From Bacillus pseudomycoides (lineage in GTDB: Bacteria; Bacillota; Bacilli; Bacillales; Bacillaceae_G): DNA of 64,000 bases. A program made the translations under genes and the position numbers. Where the stretch lies: NCBI RefSeq assembly GCF_002582035.1, contig NZ_NUQE01000045.1:42679-106678 (forward strand). Direction: 5' to 3'. The notes under the pieces were generated by a model that saw only the letters and a program-made list of their open reading frames with translations, did not search any database and was not told where the DNA came from. How positions within the stretch are numbered: position 1 is the stretch's first letter; each line of letters opens with the position of its first letter. Of the stretch, positions 26,424 through 35,256 are shown piece by piece.

Positions 26424-27686
26424 CTGAAGCTTTTTATTATGTACCTCTTCTTAAATATATTGTTTATTCTAGTTACAATGTTAATTTATCATTTATTTTG
26501 GAGCGAAAAAGGAAATCGCTCTCCAAAGCTCAATTCGTTTGTATTTATCCTCTCTTGCAGCATTACTACTATTCTCTGTATGTCATTTGCTGCAAAAGTT
26601 GATTTTGGATTTCAATTCGACTTCCGGCATATCGTGCTAATTGTCGGAACATTATCCGGTGGCCCAGTAGCGGGTGGTATAATTTTGGGTGTTATGAATC
26701 TTTATCGTTTTTTTATTGGCGGGAGCGGTGTCTTACCTTCTTTTATCGCATCTATCGTTTTGTACATTTTTCTGATTGCAACATACAAAACATACATAAA
26801 AGGGAAAATAAGACCAAAAATGTATTTAGTTTTTTTTTACAGCCTGGTTTTTGGCATAGTTTGGATTCCTTATTTTCTATCTATGGCTCCAAATGCAAAG
26901 AATTATATACCTTATATCATTACATACGAATTATGCGCAATCATAGGAGCTATTTTAATTTTATACTTAATGGACGTATTACAATCGCAAGTTCGTCTTG
27001 CAAAAGAACTTGTAAATGCTGAGAAATTTCAATTGATTGGTGAGATGGCTGCTTCAATCTCGCACGAAATCCGAAACCCTCTTACATCAACAAGAGGATT
27101 TCTTCAATTGCTACAATCACAAAACTATTCAGAGCAAGATAAACTGTTGTATTTAGACATCGCTATACACGGTATTGATCAAGCTAACCATGTATTAACA
27201 GACTATTTAACATTCGCAAAACCAAGTATTGAAAAAGTGCAAACGTTACAGTTTGAAGAAGAATTACTTCATATTCTGACGTTCATGACACCATTAGCCA
27301 ACCTTTCTAACGTTCGGTTTCATTATACGAAACAAAGTAAAATATTTTACATAACGGGAGAAAAACAAAAGCTGAATCAATGTCTTTTAAACATTGTAAA
27401 AAATTGCATTGAAGCGATGCCAAACGGCGGAGACCTTACATTTACATTAACACCCGCTCATAAACACATCCAATTACATATTCAAGATACCGGAATTGGT
27501 ATGAACAATGAACAAATAAAACGTCTCGGTTCCCCTTTTTACTCTACAAAAGAAAAGGGCACAGGTCTTGGAATGATGGTTGTGTTTAGCGTTATAAAAG
27601 CAATGAACGGAAAAATTAATATCTCTAGCAAGAAAAATGTTGGAACGTCTTTCCTTCTTACATTTCCTTTAACAGAAAAAACGTGA
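26424..27686 (+). CDS. sensor histidine kinase with LytS-type 5TM sensor (sporulation-kinase-like)
   Basis: The N-terminal part has five to six membrane helices with the 5TM-5TMR signature (RHIVLIVGTLSGGPVAGGIILGVMNLYRF). Then come HisKA SHEIRNPLTSTRGFLQLL (phospho-His) and an HATPase domain (NIVKNCIEAMPNGG, DTGIGM, GTGLGMMVV). The H-box and HATPase resemble KinB-type sporulation kinases. Start is unusual: GGAGG (26411-26415) sits 8 nt before CTG 26424; ATG 26370 has no ribosome site and ATG 26439 is 23 nt away. CTG is my preferred start. No response regulator adjoins, which fits a phosphorelay kinase. Confidence 0.8.
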   Translation: MKLFIMYLFLNILFILVTMLIYHLFWSEKGNRSPKLNSFVFILSCSITTILCMSFAAKVDFGFQFDFRHIVLIVGTLSGGPVAGGIILGVMNLYRFFIGGSGVLPSFIASIVLYIFLIATYKTYIKGKIRPKMYLVFFYSLVFGIVWIPYFLSMAPNAKNYIPYIITYELCAIIGAILILYLMDVLQSQVRLAKELVNAEKFQLIGEMAASISHEIRNPLTSTRGFLQLLQSQNYSEQDKLLYLDIAIHGIDQANHVLTDYLTFAKPSIEKVQTLQFEEELLHILTFMTPLANLSNVRFHYTKQSKIFYITGEKQKLNQCLLNIVKNCIEAMPNGGDLTFTLTPAHKHIQLHIQDTGIGMNNEQIKRLGSPFYSTKEKGTGLGMMVVFSVIKAMNGKINISSKKNVGTSFLLTFPLTEKT

Positions 27687-27711
27687 TGCAACTGCATCAC
27701 GTTTTTTTCGT
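27677..27711. terminator. bidirectional terminator overlapping two gene ends
   Basis: AAAAAACGTGATGCA / TGCATCACGTTTTTTT. The stem contains the kinase stop codon and reaches the last codons of the small minus-strand gene. Confidence 0.85.
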
Positions 27712-27813
27712 TTCATCCACAAGTTCCGCAAAAGTCTTCACTTTCCCATGCTGCGGCTGCTGTTCTTTTCGCGCTTTCCATTGTCGTTCTTGCTCTCGTT
27801 TTTTATTTCCCAT
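27697..27813 (-). CDS. small basic protein (DUF6254-like)
   Basis: 38 residues starting MGNKKREQERQWKARKEQQP and ending AELVDETKKT. AAAGGAG is 8 nt before ATG 27813; the longer open frame upstream lacks a ribosome site. Resembles short DUF6254-type Bacillus proteins, function unknown. Confidence 0.6.
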   Translation of the reverse strand: MGNKKREQERQWKARKEQQPQHGKVKTFAELVDETKKT

Positions 27814-27950
27814 TATTTCAACTCCTTTTAAGATATCCTTATATATGTTCCAACATATGAAGTAGGAATATACATACGTGAAGCGATAAAACATTCATGG
27901 AATTTGAAACAACAGTGATGCATGTCACCGACAAGCACTCTGAATAACTC

Positions 27951-28001
27951 ATAAAAAACTTCCATCAGCTATTGAATCCACTGATGGAAGTTTCACTTTA
28001 T
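27951..28001 (+). repeat. bcr1 fragment (terminal hairpin)
   Basis: CTTCCATCAG / CTGATGGAAG hairpin and terminal TTTCACTTTAT only. The ATAAA complement of the terminus provides the TAA stop of the DinB-like gene. Confidence 0.75.
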
Positions 28002-28531
28002 CTTTGCAAAATTGAATGTTTCGCTTCTTTTAATTGTGTAAGGTGACGTTGTTCATGTAAATCTAAAAATTGTACCCATTGATATAAATTAAGCTCATCA
28101 AATACAGGGTGTTTGAGCGATCTTTCAAATAGCTCTTTTTCATTAACGATGCTATGAAGAACATTTAAAAGCTTTTCTCTTGAACTTTGTAGTAATTGAA
28201 TCATTTGTGCTTTTTTCATTAATGTTTCTGTAGGTTGCATTTGCTGAGAGGCTGCTCTCTTTCTTGTGCGATCAAGTATAGCTTGAAGGTCTTGTAGTGG
28301 AACAACTTTTCTTTCGTTTTTATGAAGTGCGTATACAATTGCGGATGTAACAGATTGTTCAACAAGATGAAGGTGATGTAATACTTGCATAATGCTCCAT
28401 TTATCACGGCGTGGTTTCGTATTAATTTCTGTATCTGTTAACATTTCAATTTCTGATAGAATCATCCGTCTTGTAGAAGACATTCCTCGTAACAACGTCT
28501 CCATGTTCATATTTGCATAAGATTGAACCAT
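27998..28531 (-). CDS. DinB/YfiT-family protein
   Basis: 177 residues, four-helix DinB fold. Probable metal-binding His in QVLHHLHLVEQ and DLHEQRHLTQLKEA; KWSIMQVLHHL is the family signature. Such proteins are metal-dependent thiol transferases or of unknown function. The stop codon lies within the end of a bcr1 fragment. Confidence 0.75.
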   Translation of the reverse strand: MVQSYANMNMETLLRGMSSTRRMILSEIEMLTDTEINTKPRRDKWSIMQVLHHLHLVEQSVTSAIVYALHKNERKVVPLQDLQAILDRTRKRAASQQMQPTETLMKKAQMIQLLQSSREKLLNVLHSIVNEKELFERSLKHPVFDELNLYQWVQFLDLHEQRHLTQLKEAKHSILQR

Positions 28532-28551
28532 AGTCTCCCTCCTATTTGGTT

Positions 28552-28588
28552 AAAAAGAGGCGCTTCTTCTAAAGAAACACCTCTTTTT
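28552..28588 (-). terminator. terminator between pepF and the DinB-like gene
   Basis: AAAAAGAGG / CCTCTTTTT stem with a pairing interior (CTTCTT/AAGAAA), T run on the minus strand. Confidence 0.65.
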
Positions 28589-28669
28589 AATTATTCTAAA
28601 TTTTCTTTTATTATCCCATTTTTCCAAACGTGTGTCGATTGCAAATTCATAAAAAACAGTGCATATTTT

Positions 28670-30364
28670 TTACAATTTTGTGTCATCTACTTCATCTAAC
28701 CACGCATGAATTTCATCGATAACACCCTTCACACATCCATCAGCAAATGGAGAAGTTAAATTTGCCGTTTCAACTAATTGTAAGAATGATTTACTCCCGC
28801 CTTGACGGCAAAGATGAACATAATCTCCCCACGCTTCTTGACGATTTTCTCTAGAACGTTTCCAAAACTGAAGCGCACAAATTTGTGCTAACGTATAGTC
28901 AATATAATAAAATGGCGAGTTATAAATATGCGCTTGACGTTGCCAAAATCCTCCGCGCTCTAAATAATCATTTTCTTCATAATCACGGTGCGGTAAGTAC
29001 TTTCTTTCAATCTCACGCCAAGCTGCTTTACGCTCGGTTGGTGATGCTTCTGGATGTTCATATACAAAATGCTGGAATTCATCAACAGATACACCGTATG
29101 GTAAAAATAGTAAAGCTGAACTTAAATGCGAGAAATAATATTTCTCTGCATCTTCTTCAAAGAATAATTTCATCCATGGCCATGTAAAAAACTCCATGCT
29201 CATAGAATGAATTTCACACGCCTCATAAGTCGGCCAGTTATACTCTGGAATTTCATAATGTCGGCTTTCATATACTTGGAAAGCGTGTCCTGCTTCGTGC
29301 GTTAACACATCAATATCACCAGACGTTCCGTTAAAATTTGAGAAAATAAAAGGTGCTTTATAGTTTTCAATATATGTACAATAGCCCCCGCCAGCTTTTC
29401 CTTTTTTGGCAACAAGATCAAGTAGATTATTTTCTAGCATAAAGTTAAAAAATTCATTTGTTTCTTCTGATAGCTCTCTATACATTGTTTTGCCGTGATT
29501 CACAATCCAATCAGCATCACCTTTTGGTACAGCGTTACCAGATGCGTATTCAAAGTTCTCATCATAATACGCAAGCTTCTCTACCTCAATTCGAACTTGT
29601 TGTCTTTGTCTAAGTTCTGTTGCAACCGGAACAATATAATCCAGCACTTGCTTACGGAATTTTGCAACCATCTCTGCATTGTAGTCAGTGCGATACATTC
29701 TTGCATATCCAAGCTCTACAAAGTTGTTAAAGCCAAGTTTCTTTGCAATTGCTGTTCTTACTTTTACAAGTTCATCATAAATGTGATCTAACTCTTCTTC
29801 ATGCTCTGCTAAAAATCCGTAATATGCCTCACTTGCTTGTTTACGCATATTACGATTTTTATGCTGCATAAACGGGACAAGTTGTGATAATGTTCGCTCT
29901 TCCCCTTCAAATAAAATTTTTGCTGCAGCTAATAACTGCGTATATTGAGAAGATAATTTATTTTCTAGCTGTAGATCCGCTACTATTTCATCAGAATATG
30001 TTTTCATTTCAGCCTCTGCTAGTGCAAAGAGTTGTGTACCATAATATTCTTCTAATTGTTTTTGAAATGGGGATTGTGTTAATACCTTATAGTACTTTGT
30101 CACATATCCTTTCACAATTGGAGAATATTCATCAAAGAAATCTTGTTCTTCTTTATAGAATACATCTGTCGTATCTATACTGTGACGAATATAACATAAG
30201 TTAGACATAGTGCCGAAATCATTGCGAATTGCATTAATGTGTGCAATTACTTCCTTTTGTTCCGCCGCTGTTTTTGCATTCTTGAATTGCTGTAAAGTTT
30301 CGGTAAACCTTTCTTTCACTTCCTCCATATTTGGACGTTTATACTCATAACTCTCAAATGACAT
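28670..30364 (-). CDS. pepF: M3-family oligoendopeptidase F
   Basis: 564 residues, the length of Bacillus PepF-type enzymes. LTHEAGHAFQVYESR contains the zinc HExxH, and EACEIHSMSMEFF gives the third ligand. FEGEERTLSQLVPFMQHKNRNMRKQAS is the typical N-terminal peptidase F region. Cytoplasmic; degrades short peptides. Single-gene transcript with a terminator behind it. Confidence 0.88.
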   Translation of the reverse strand: MSFESYEYKRPNMEEVKERFTETLQQFKNAKTAAEQKEVIAHINAIRNDFGTMSNLCYIRHSIDTTDVFYKEEQDFFDEYSPIVKGYVTKYYKVLTQSPFQKQLEEYYGTQLFALAEAEMKTYSDEIVADLQLENKLSSQYTQLLAAAKILFEGEERTLSQLVPFMQHKNRNMRKQASEAYYGFLAEHEEELDHIYDELVKVRTAIAKKLGFNNFVELGYARMYRTDYNAEMVAKFRKQVLDYIVPVATELRQRQQVRIEVEKLAYYDENFEYASGNAVPKGDADWIVNHGKTMYRELSEETNEFFNFMLENNLLDLVAKKGKAGGGYCTYIENYKAPFIFSNFNGTSGDIDVLTHEAGHAFQVYESRHYEIPEYNWPTYEACEIHSMSMEFFTWPWMKLFFEEDAEKYYFSHLSSALLFLPYGVSVDEFQHFVYEHPEASPTERKAAWREIERKYLPHRDYEENDYLERGGFWQRQAHIYNSPFYYIDYTLAQICALQFWKRSRENRQEAWGDYVHLCRQGGSKSFLQLVETANLTSPFADGCVKGVIDEIHAWLDEVDDTKL

Positions 30365-30520
30365 GCAAATGGCTCCTTTCTCTTCTTAAAGGCGTTCTCG
30401 TACTATTATTCCATATATTTTGCAAATCCCCTTTATTCATCAGCAAAATTGATCCTGCACACATTTTAAAATTCATACATTTTAATTTCAAACTTGAGAT
30501 ACATTAAAATTCCATAATAC

Positions 30521-30543
30521 TGTCCATTAATGCGGGATAAATA
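30521..30543 (-). repeat. bcr1 end fragment
   Basis: CCATTAATGCGGGATAAA matches only the CCCGCATTAACGGG end of bcr1. It lies 40 bp from a complete copy in opposite orientation. Confidence 0.5.
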
Positions 30544-30582
30544 AAAAAACTTTGAACTGTGCATTCAAAGCTTACAAAAACT

Positions 30583-30740
30583 TTTATCCCGCATTAACGG
30601 GCAGTAAGACCCCCACCTCAAGATTCAGAGAAAATCGAAGAAGATAGGTGGGGGATAACTGCCCGTAAAAGCCCGATTGGTTCAACTAACCATCAGTGAA
30701 GGATGAAAAAAACCCCCCACTGATGGAAGTTTCACTTTAT
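30583..30740 (+). repeat. bcr1 copy, full length
   Basis: TTTAT at both ends, CCCGCATTAACGGG hairpin, CCCCCACC/GGTGGGGG stem, terminal hairpin with an expanded loop. Its 3' end touches the stop codon of the MarR gene. Confidence 0.95.
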
Positions 30741-31186
30741 TATTTCTCATATTTCCCTATCTTCTTTAACAACGTTAGTAATTGATCTTTCTCATCCTTT
30801 TTTAGCATGTGTAATGATTCATGTATGACTTTTTCATGATTTGGAAAAATACCGGAAATCAGTTGTGTCCCTGATTCTGTTAAATGAGCATAAATGACAC
30901 GTCGATCATTTGGACAAGGCTTTCGCTCTACAAGTCCTTTTTTCTCTAATTTATCAACAACATATGTAATACTACCGCTTGCAATTAAAATTCTTTCTCC
31001 AATTTGCTGCAACGGTTGATCTCCCTTATGATATAAAAGTTCTAGTACGGCAAACTCTGTTGGATTTAACCCGTTACTTTGAATAGATTTATTAGCAGTA
31101 TCCATAACCGAACGGTGTACGCGTGATAAAGCGATAAATACTTTCAATGATTTAGAAATATCTTCTTTTTCATATTGAAACGTCAT
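30740..31186 (-). CDS. MarR-family transcriptional regulator
   Basis: 148 residues. Winged helix: LNPTEFAVLELLYHKGDQPLQQIGERILIASGSITYVVDKLEKKGLVERKPCPNDRRVIYAHLTESG, with the conserved DRR wing. Dimerising helices at both ends. One Cys (KPCPNDRR) in the wing could make it redox-responsive, but this is speculative. Targets unknown. Confidence 0.85.
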   Translation of the reverse strand: MTFQYEKEDISKSLKVFIALSRVHRSVMDTANKSIQSNGLNPTEFAVLELLYHKGDQPLQQIGERILIASGSITYVVDKLEKKGLVERKPCPNDRRVIYAHLTESGTQLISGIFPNHEKVIHESLHMLKKDEKDQLLTLLKKIGKYEK

Positions 31187-31351
31187 AACTCTTCAACCCT
31201 TTACTAAATTTCTTTTCAAATAGCGATATTATATCGAATTTCAAAAACACTTTCTCGCTTCAATATATTACAATAAAAAATAATATAAAAGCATTACACA
31301 TTTAAGAATGTTTATATATAATGAAAATAAAAACAGAAGGAGTTAGCAATT

Positions 31352-32848
31352 TTGAATGTAAAATTACGAAACACGTTTTTATATATTTTGCTTGTTATAT
31401 TGCCAACTCTTTGTATTAGCGCTCTCTTTTTTATATATCAGAAATATACAATGCAGCGCGAAAATGAACAGGCAGCTCATACAGTCTTATTTTTATATAG
31501 AGACTATTTAGATCGTTATCTAGGGGAAGCATCATCTGCATTAGAAATGCTTGCCATGGTTATTAGCGAAAAAGACAAAGATAATAATCAAATACAACAA
31601 GTCTTACAAAATGCAGATGAAAGAGATCCTCGCTTTTCTGGCCTGTATTATGTAAATACAGATTTTAAAATTACAGCAGCATCATCTACTTTAAAAAGAA
31701 ACTTTGATATCGCCGATCGTTCTTATGCACAAGAAACTTTGAAAAATAAACAGACAACGGTTTCATCTGCAATTACTGATCGTGTTTCTGGACATCAAGT
31801 CATTGTGATTGCTACTCCTGTTCTCAATAAGAACAAAGATGTTTCAGGATTGCTCGTAGCAAGTTTACGATTTGACTATATTTCAGCATCTTTAAATGCA
31901 ATCAAACCAGAATACCATTTTGAAGTGCATGATAAGCAGGGAATTACATTTTTACAAGATGATGATCACAAATTTGCTCAAAAAAACACACAACCAATTA
32001 CTGTTCCATTAACAAGATTACCGTGGAGCGTTTCTATTTATCCGTTACCTATTCAACAAACCATTCTATATCGAAAAGTCTTTACGGAATGTTTAATAAC
32101 ATTCTTTCTTATGAATATTTTATTTTTAGTTATAAAGTACATGCTTCTGAAAAGACAAACAAAATTGGAAAGAAAACAAAATGAAGTACAAAAACTGGAA
32201 TTAGTTGGCTCTCTTGCTGCAAGTACAGCTCACGAAATCCGCAACCCTCTTACAGGTATTAAAGGACTTGTTGCTCTTTTAAAAGAAAAACATACAAATG
32301 AACAAGACCAATTTTATTTCTCGGTTATTGAACAAGAAATTGAGAGGATTAATGAAATTGCCAGTGAATTCCTTATCCTTGGAAAACCAACCGCTATTAT
32401 TGAGAAAACATACGATTTAAGAGACATTGTAAAAGAAGTTTCGTTAATTATTCAATCCGAGGCAAATTTACATAATGTTCAAATTTCCATACATATGCCA
32501 GAACATCCAATTCTTATTCGTTGCTCAAATGCTCATATTAAACAAGTTATTTTAAATATTACCAAAAATGCTTTTGAGGCAATGTCATTAGGTGATACAT
32601 TGACAATTACAGCCGAAACAAATGGAAATATAGCTCAATTACGTATTATAGACACAGGGAAAGGAATTCCAGAACACATCCAAAAACATATTTTTCATCC
32701 ATTTTTTACAAACAAAGATACAGGAACAGGACTAGGTCTTGTCGTATGCAAAAGAATCATTGAAATGTATAATGGTCAAATTACGATTAAAAGTAAAGAA
32801 CATATAGGAACAACCGTATGTGTTATACTCCCGCTCCATTCACAGTAA
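31352..32848 (+). CDS. sensor histidine kinase with extracytoplasmic Cache domain
   Basis: 498 residues, TTG start with AAGGAG 9 nt before. Membrane helices at about 9-28 and 245-265 enclose a Cache-type sensor (GLYYVNTDFKITAASS, SGHQVIVIATPVLNKNKDVSGLLVASL). HisKA AHEIRNPLTGIKGLVALLKE with His294, then HATPase (NITKNAFEAMS, DTGKGIP, GTGLGLVV). The kinase core resembles sporulation kinases, and a Spo0E-like phosphatase follows on the other strand, so a phosphorelay role is likely (inference). Confidence 0.82.
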   Translation: MNVKLRNTFLYILLVILPTLCISALFFIYQKYTMQRENEQAAHTVLFLYRDYLDRYLGEASSALEMLAMVISEKDKDNNQIQQVLQNADERDPRFSGLYYVNTDFKITAASSTLKRNFDIADRSYAQETLKNKQTTVSSAITDRVSGHQVIVIATPVLNKNKDVSGLLVASLRFDYISASLNAIKPEYHFEVHDKQGITFLQDDDHKFAQKNTQPITVPLTRLPWSVSIYPLPIQQTILYRKVFTECLITFFLMNILFLVIKYMLLKRQTKLERKQNEVQKLELVGSLAASTAHEIRNPLTGIKGLVALLKEKHTNEQDQFYFSVIEQEIERINEIASEFLILGKPTAIIEKTYDLRDIVKEVSLIIQSEANLHNVQISIHMPEHPILIRCSNAHIKQVILNITKNAFEAMSLGDTLTITAETNGNIAQLRIIDTGKGIPEHIQKHIFHPFFTNKDTGTGLGLVVCKRIIEMYNGQITIKSKEHIGTTVCVILPLHSQ

Positions 32849-32875
32849 TCATCCCCCTTTTTTATACGGGGATGA

Positions 32876-33157
32876 TTATTTCATAAATGTTGTAATAAAC
32901 ATTCTCCAAAACACTCTTGATTTCACATTATATGACGTTTTAAAAATTGACGTTTTCATCATTAAAAGCCACTTCGATGCTTTCCCCTCTTTGTAACGTT
33001 GATATTTCATAATAAGCATGTCCAATTCCTGACTTACTTGAATTGTCTCTAGGCTATTAAGTCCATTTATAAGCCCTAAATGAATCATTTCTTCTCGCTT
33101 CACATCAATATCGCGTAAAAGCTTGTCCATTGTAGATTTCCTTTTTGCTACAAACAT
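32876..33157 (-). CDS. Spo0E-like aspartyl-phosphate phosphatase
   Basis: 93 residues. MDKLLRDIDVKREEMIHLGLINGLNSLETIQVSQELDMLIMKYQ is the two-helix Spo0E fold with the SQELD signature. It dephosphorylates Spo0A~P and so delays sporulation. Compared with the usual 50-60 residues it has nine extra N-terminal and about 33 extra C-terminal residues (KWLLMMKTSIF to end), possibly produced by an altered reading-frame end. GAGGAGG 6 nt before the ATG supports the long N-terminus. Confidence 0.78.
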   Translation of the reverse strand: MFVAKRKSTMDKLLRDIDVKREEMIHLGLINGLNSLETIQVSQELDMLIMKYQRYKEGKASKWLLMMKTSIFKTSYNVKSRVFWRMFITTFMK

Positions 33158-33501
33158 GCATATCCTCCTCGATATTCTTCCGTAATCTGTATTCCCTTCT
33201 TGTTTAAAATTGAATTTTCTGTTTCCTATCCGTTAAACGTAAACGTTCAGAAAATTAAACATTTTCTCCCTGTAATTTACAAATCTTTATCCTCACCTTG
33301 AGAATTATTACAAATTATTCTATCTTTGTAAATACATTCGCAATAATAGACATTTTTTTCGTTTTATTTTCGTTAAAACATCTCTCAATTAAAGTTTTTC
33401 CTCTTTTTCACAAATATATTTTCGACATTTTGTGCGATTAAATTATGTCAAAACGTAAACGATAACAGTAGATTATCGTTTATCTCGTACTAACAAACAA
33501 T
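33158..33501. other. intergenic stretch with one hairpin
   Basis: No gene seen. AT-rich, with a perfect 10-bp stem TAAACGATAA / TTATCGTTTA and 7-nt loop at 33456-33482, which could be an operator or a terminator remnant. Confidence 0.35.
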
Positions 33502-33596
33502 CACCCATCTCAAGATTATAAGGAATTAAAGAATATAGCTGGAGAAAGTATCAGCAGATGAGGTTCTCCAGCTACTAATGGTAGTTTCATTCTGTT
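33502..33596 (+). repeat. strongly diverged bcr1 derivative
   Basis: CCCATCTCAAGATTATAAGG and the end CTAATGGTAGTTTCATTCTG align with bcr1, but the middle has changed and now forms a 10-bp stem AGCTGGAGAA / TTCTCCAGCT (33537-33573). Confidence 0.55.
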
Positions 33597-33669
33597 CATT
33601 TAAACCGGAAATGAACAATTTCTCATCTCTTGATGGGTGTTTTGTATTACTAAGAAGGGAGAATCTTAC

Positions 33670-34443
33670 ATGCGAAAATATATTTTTATCTTTTTACTTA
33701 CGGCACTACTGCCAATCATATCTTTTTCTGTACCGGCCTATGCTCATACAAATAAAGTAACGATTGTAATTGATGACTTTGGAAACAATATGAAGGGAAC
33801 GGAAAAAATGTTATCTCTTCCTATTCCGTTAACTGTTGCAGTTATGCCATTTCTTCCATCTACAAAACAAGATGCAACATCAGCTCATCAAAAAGGACAC
33901 GAAGTTATTATCCATATGCCAATGGAGCCTGTAAAAGGAAAAAAAGAGTGGCTTGGTCCAAAAGCTATTACAACAGACTTAAGTGATGATGAAATTAGAA
34001 GTCGTGTCAAACAAGCAATTGAAGAAGTTCCATTTGCAATTGGAATGAATAATCATATGGGTTCAAAAGTAACTGCTGATGAAAGAGTGATGCGGATTAT
34101 ATTATCAGTTTGTAAAGAACATGGTCTCTTTTATTTAGATAGTAAAACAAGTCCAAACAGCGTTGTAAAAAAAGTGGCCGAAGAAATTGGTGTACCTACT
34201 GTAGAAAACAAACTATTTTTTGATGATATATATACTTCTGCCCACGTAATAAAACAAGCAAATTCTCTCTTAAAAAAATTAGAAAACGAACCTGTTATGG
34301 TAGCTATTGGTCATGTTGGTCCACCAGGTGAAATTACCTCTTCCGTCATTCGGTCTTACATTCCAAAAATTAAAGAAAAGGCTGATTTCATCTTCTTATC
34401 TGATCTTGTATCACCAGCACCTCCTATTTCTTCACAAAAATAG
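33670..34443 (+). CDS. secreted divergent polysaccharide deacetylase family protein
   Basis: 257 residues from ATG 33670, preferred because AGGGAG is 8 nt before it. Signal peptide at about 1-26 (SFSVPAYA). VTIVIDDFGNN, VAVMPFLP, HEVIIHMPMEP, NNHMGSKVTAD and YLDSKTSPNS are hallmarks of the YibQ-like divergent polysaccharide deacetylase family (DUF610), metal-binding Asp/His included. Likely acts on cell-envelope glycans; substrate unknown. Confidence 0.82.
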   Translation: MRKYIFIFLLTALLPIISFSVPAYAHTNKVTIVIDDFGNNMKGTEKMLSLPIPLTVAVMPFLPSTKQDATSAHQKGHEVIIHMPMEPVKGKKEWLGPKAITTDLSDDEIRSRVKQAIEEVPFAIGMNNHMGSKVTADERVMRIILSVCKEHGLFYLDSKTSPNSVVKKVAEEIGVPTVENKLFFDDIYTSAHVIKQANSLLKKLENEPVMVAIGHVGPPGEITSSVIRSYIPKIKEKADFIFLSDLVSPAPPISSQK

Positions 34444-34468
34444 AGAGAGGCTTACGCCTCTCTCTATT
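34441..34468. terminator. bidirectional terminator
   Basis: AGAGAGAGGC / GCCTCTCTCT between convergent genes, starting at the deacetylase stop. Confidence 0.75.
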
Positions 34469-34469
34469 T

Positions 34470-35096
34470 CTAAATGCGGTCCACATGACTGACTCGAAAA
34501 CCTTTTTTCTCTAATCTTGCCACTAATGTTTCTAACTCTTTTTCGTCCAAATCCTCTGTAAGATTAACAATAACACGCCTTATATATTGATCACCATTAT
34601 CTAGCGTAAATAAACCACCGATATTATAAGATTTTAATAATGTGCCAAGCTCTTTAATGACTCCTTTAGATTCATGCGTCGCTAACGTTAATATATACCC
34701 ACCTGTATTCATTCCAAACGAGTCTTCAATTACATCAAAAATATTAGAATGTGTTAAAATGCCAACAAACTCATGGTAATCATTTAGTACAGCTAGAAAT
34801 GGCAGTCTACGAATTGTATAAAAAGCCCGAAAGAAAGAATCGCGTTCAAAAATAAATGCTTGCTCATTTTCCATTAGCTCAGAAACACTTTCTTTTTTCG
34901 CCTCTTTCTCCCTACATTTATTCTCTAACATATCTACTTTATAAATAATCCCCTTGAAAGTCTTACTATCTTCTGTTAAAACAGGAATCGCTCTGTATCC
35001 GCTGCGATCCATTATCTCTAGCGCTCGCTCCGCATCTTCACCCTCAGAGCAAGTCACAACTTGTTGCTTCGGAAGAAAATGATATTTAACTCGCAA
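34470..35096 (-). CDS. CBS-pair protein with ACT-like tail (AcuB/CbpA-like)
   Basis: 208 residues from TTG 35096, chosen because GGGGAGG (35111-35105) is 8 nt before it; the ATG nine codons upstream has no ribosome site. Two CBS motifs (VVTCSEGEDAERALEIMDRSGYRAIPVL; ERDSFFRAFYTIRRLPFLAVLNDYHEFVGILT) are followed by an ACT-like domain. Architecture is that of B. subtilis AcuB and of c-di-AMP-binding CbpA; which applies is not decidable. A cre-like site lies about 80 bp upstream. Confidence 0.75.
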   Translation of the reverse strand: MRVKYHFLPKQQVVTCSEGEDAERALEIMDRSGYRAIPVLTEDSKTFKGIIYKVDMLENKCREKEAKKESVSELMENEQAFIFERDSFFRAFYTIRRLPFLAVLNDYHEFVGILTHSNIFDVIEDSFGMNTGGYILTLATHESKGVIKELGTLLKSYNIGGLFTLDNGDQYIRRVIVNLTEDLDEKELETLVARLEKKGFRVSHVDRI

Positions 35097-35175
35097 AATA
35101 CGTTCCTCCCCACATGACGACATGTAATCTATATATAATAAGGAGAGCCATATTTTATGAGTAAAACTTCATTTA

Positions 35176-35190
35176 TAAAAACGCTTTCAT
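35176..35190 (-). promoter_or_regulatory. cre-like site upstream of the CBS gene
   Basis: The minus strand reads ATGAAAGCGTTTTTA, 14 of 15 positions of WTGNAANCGNWNNCW. CcpA control would fit an AcuB-like role. Confidence 0.4.
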
Positions 35191-35221
35191 TTTTAAAGTT
35201 ACTTTGTACTTTATCCCACTT

Positions 35222-35250
35222 CTCTTTAGGCATTTCTACCTAAAGAGAAC
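35222..35250. other. hairpin behind the MtnB-like gene
   Basis: Perfect 11-bp stem TTCTCTTTAGG / CCTAAAGAGAA, 7 bp beyond the stop codon. Probable 3' transcript hairpin; no clear U run. Confidence 0.5.
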
Positions 35251-35256
35251 TTTGGA

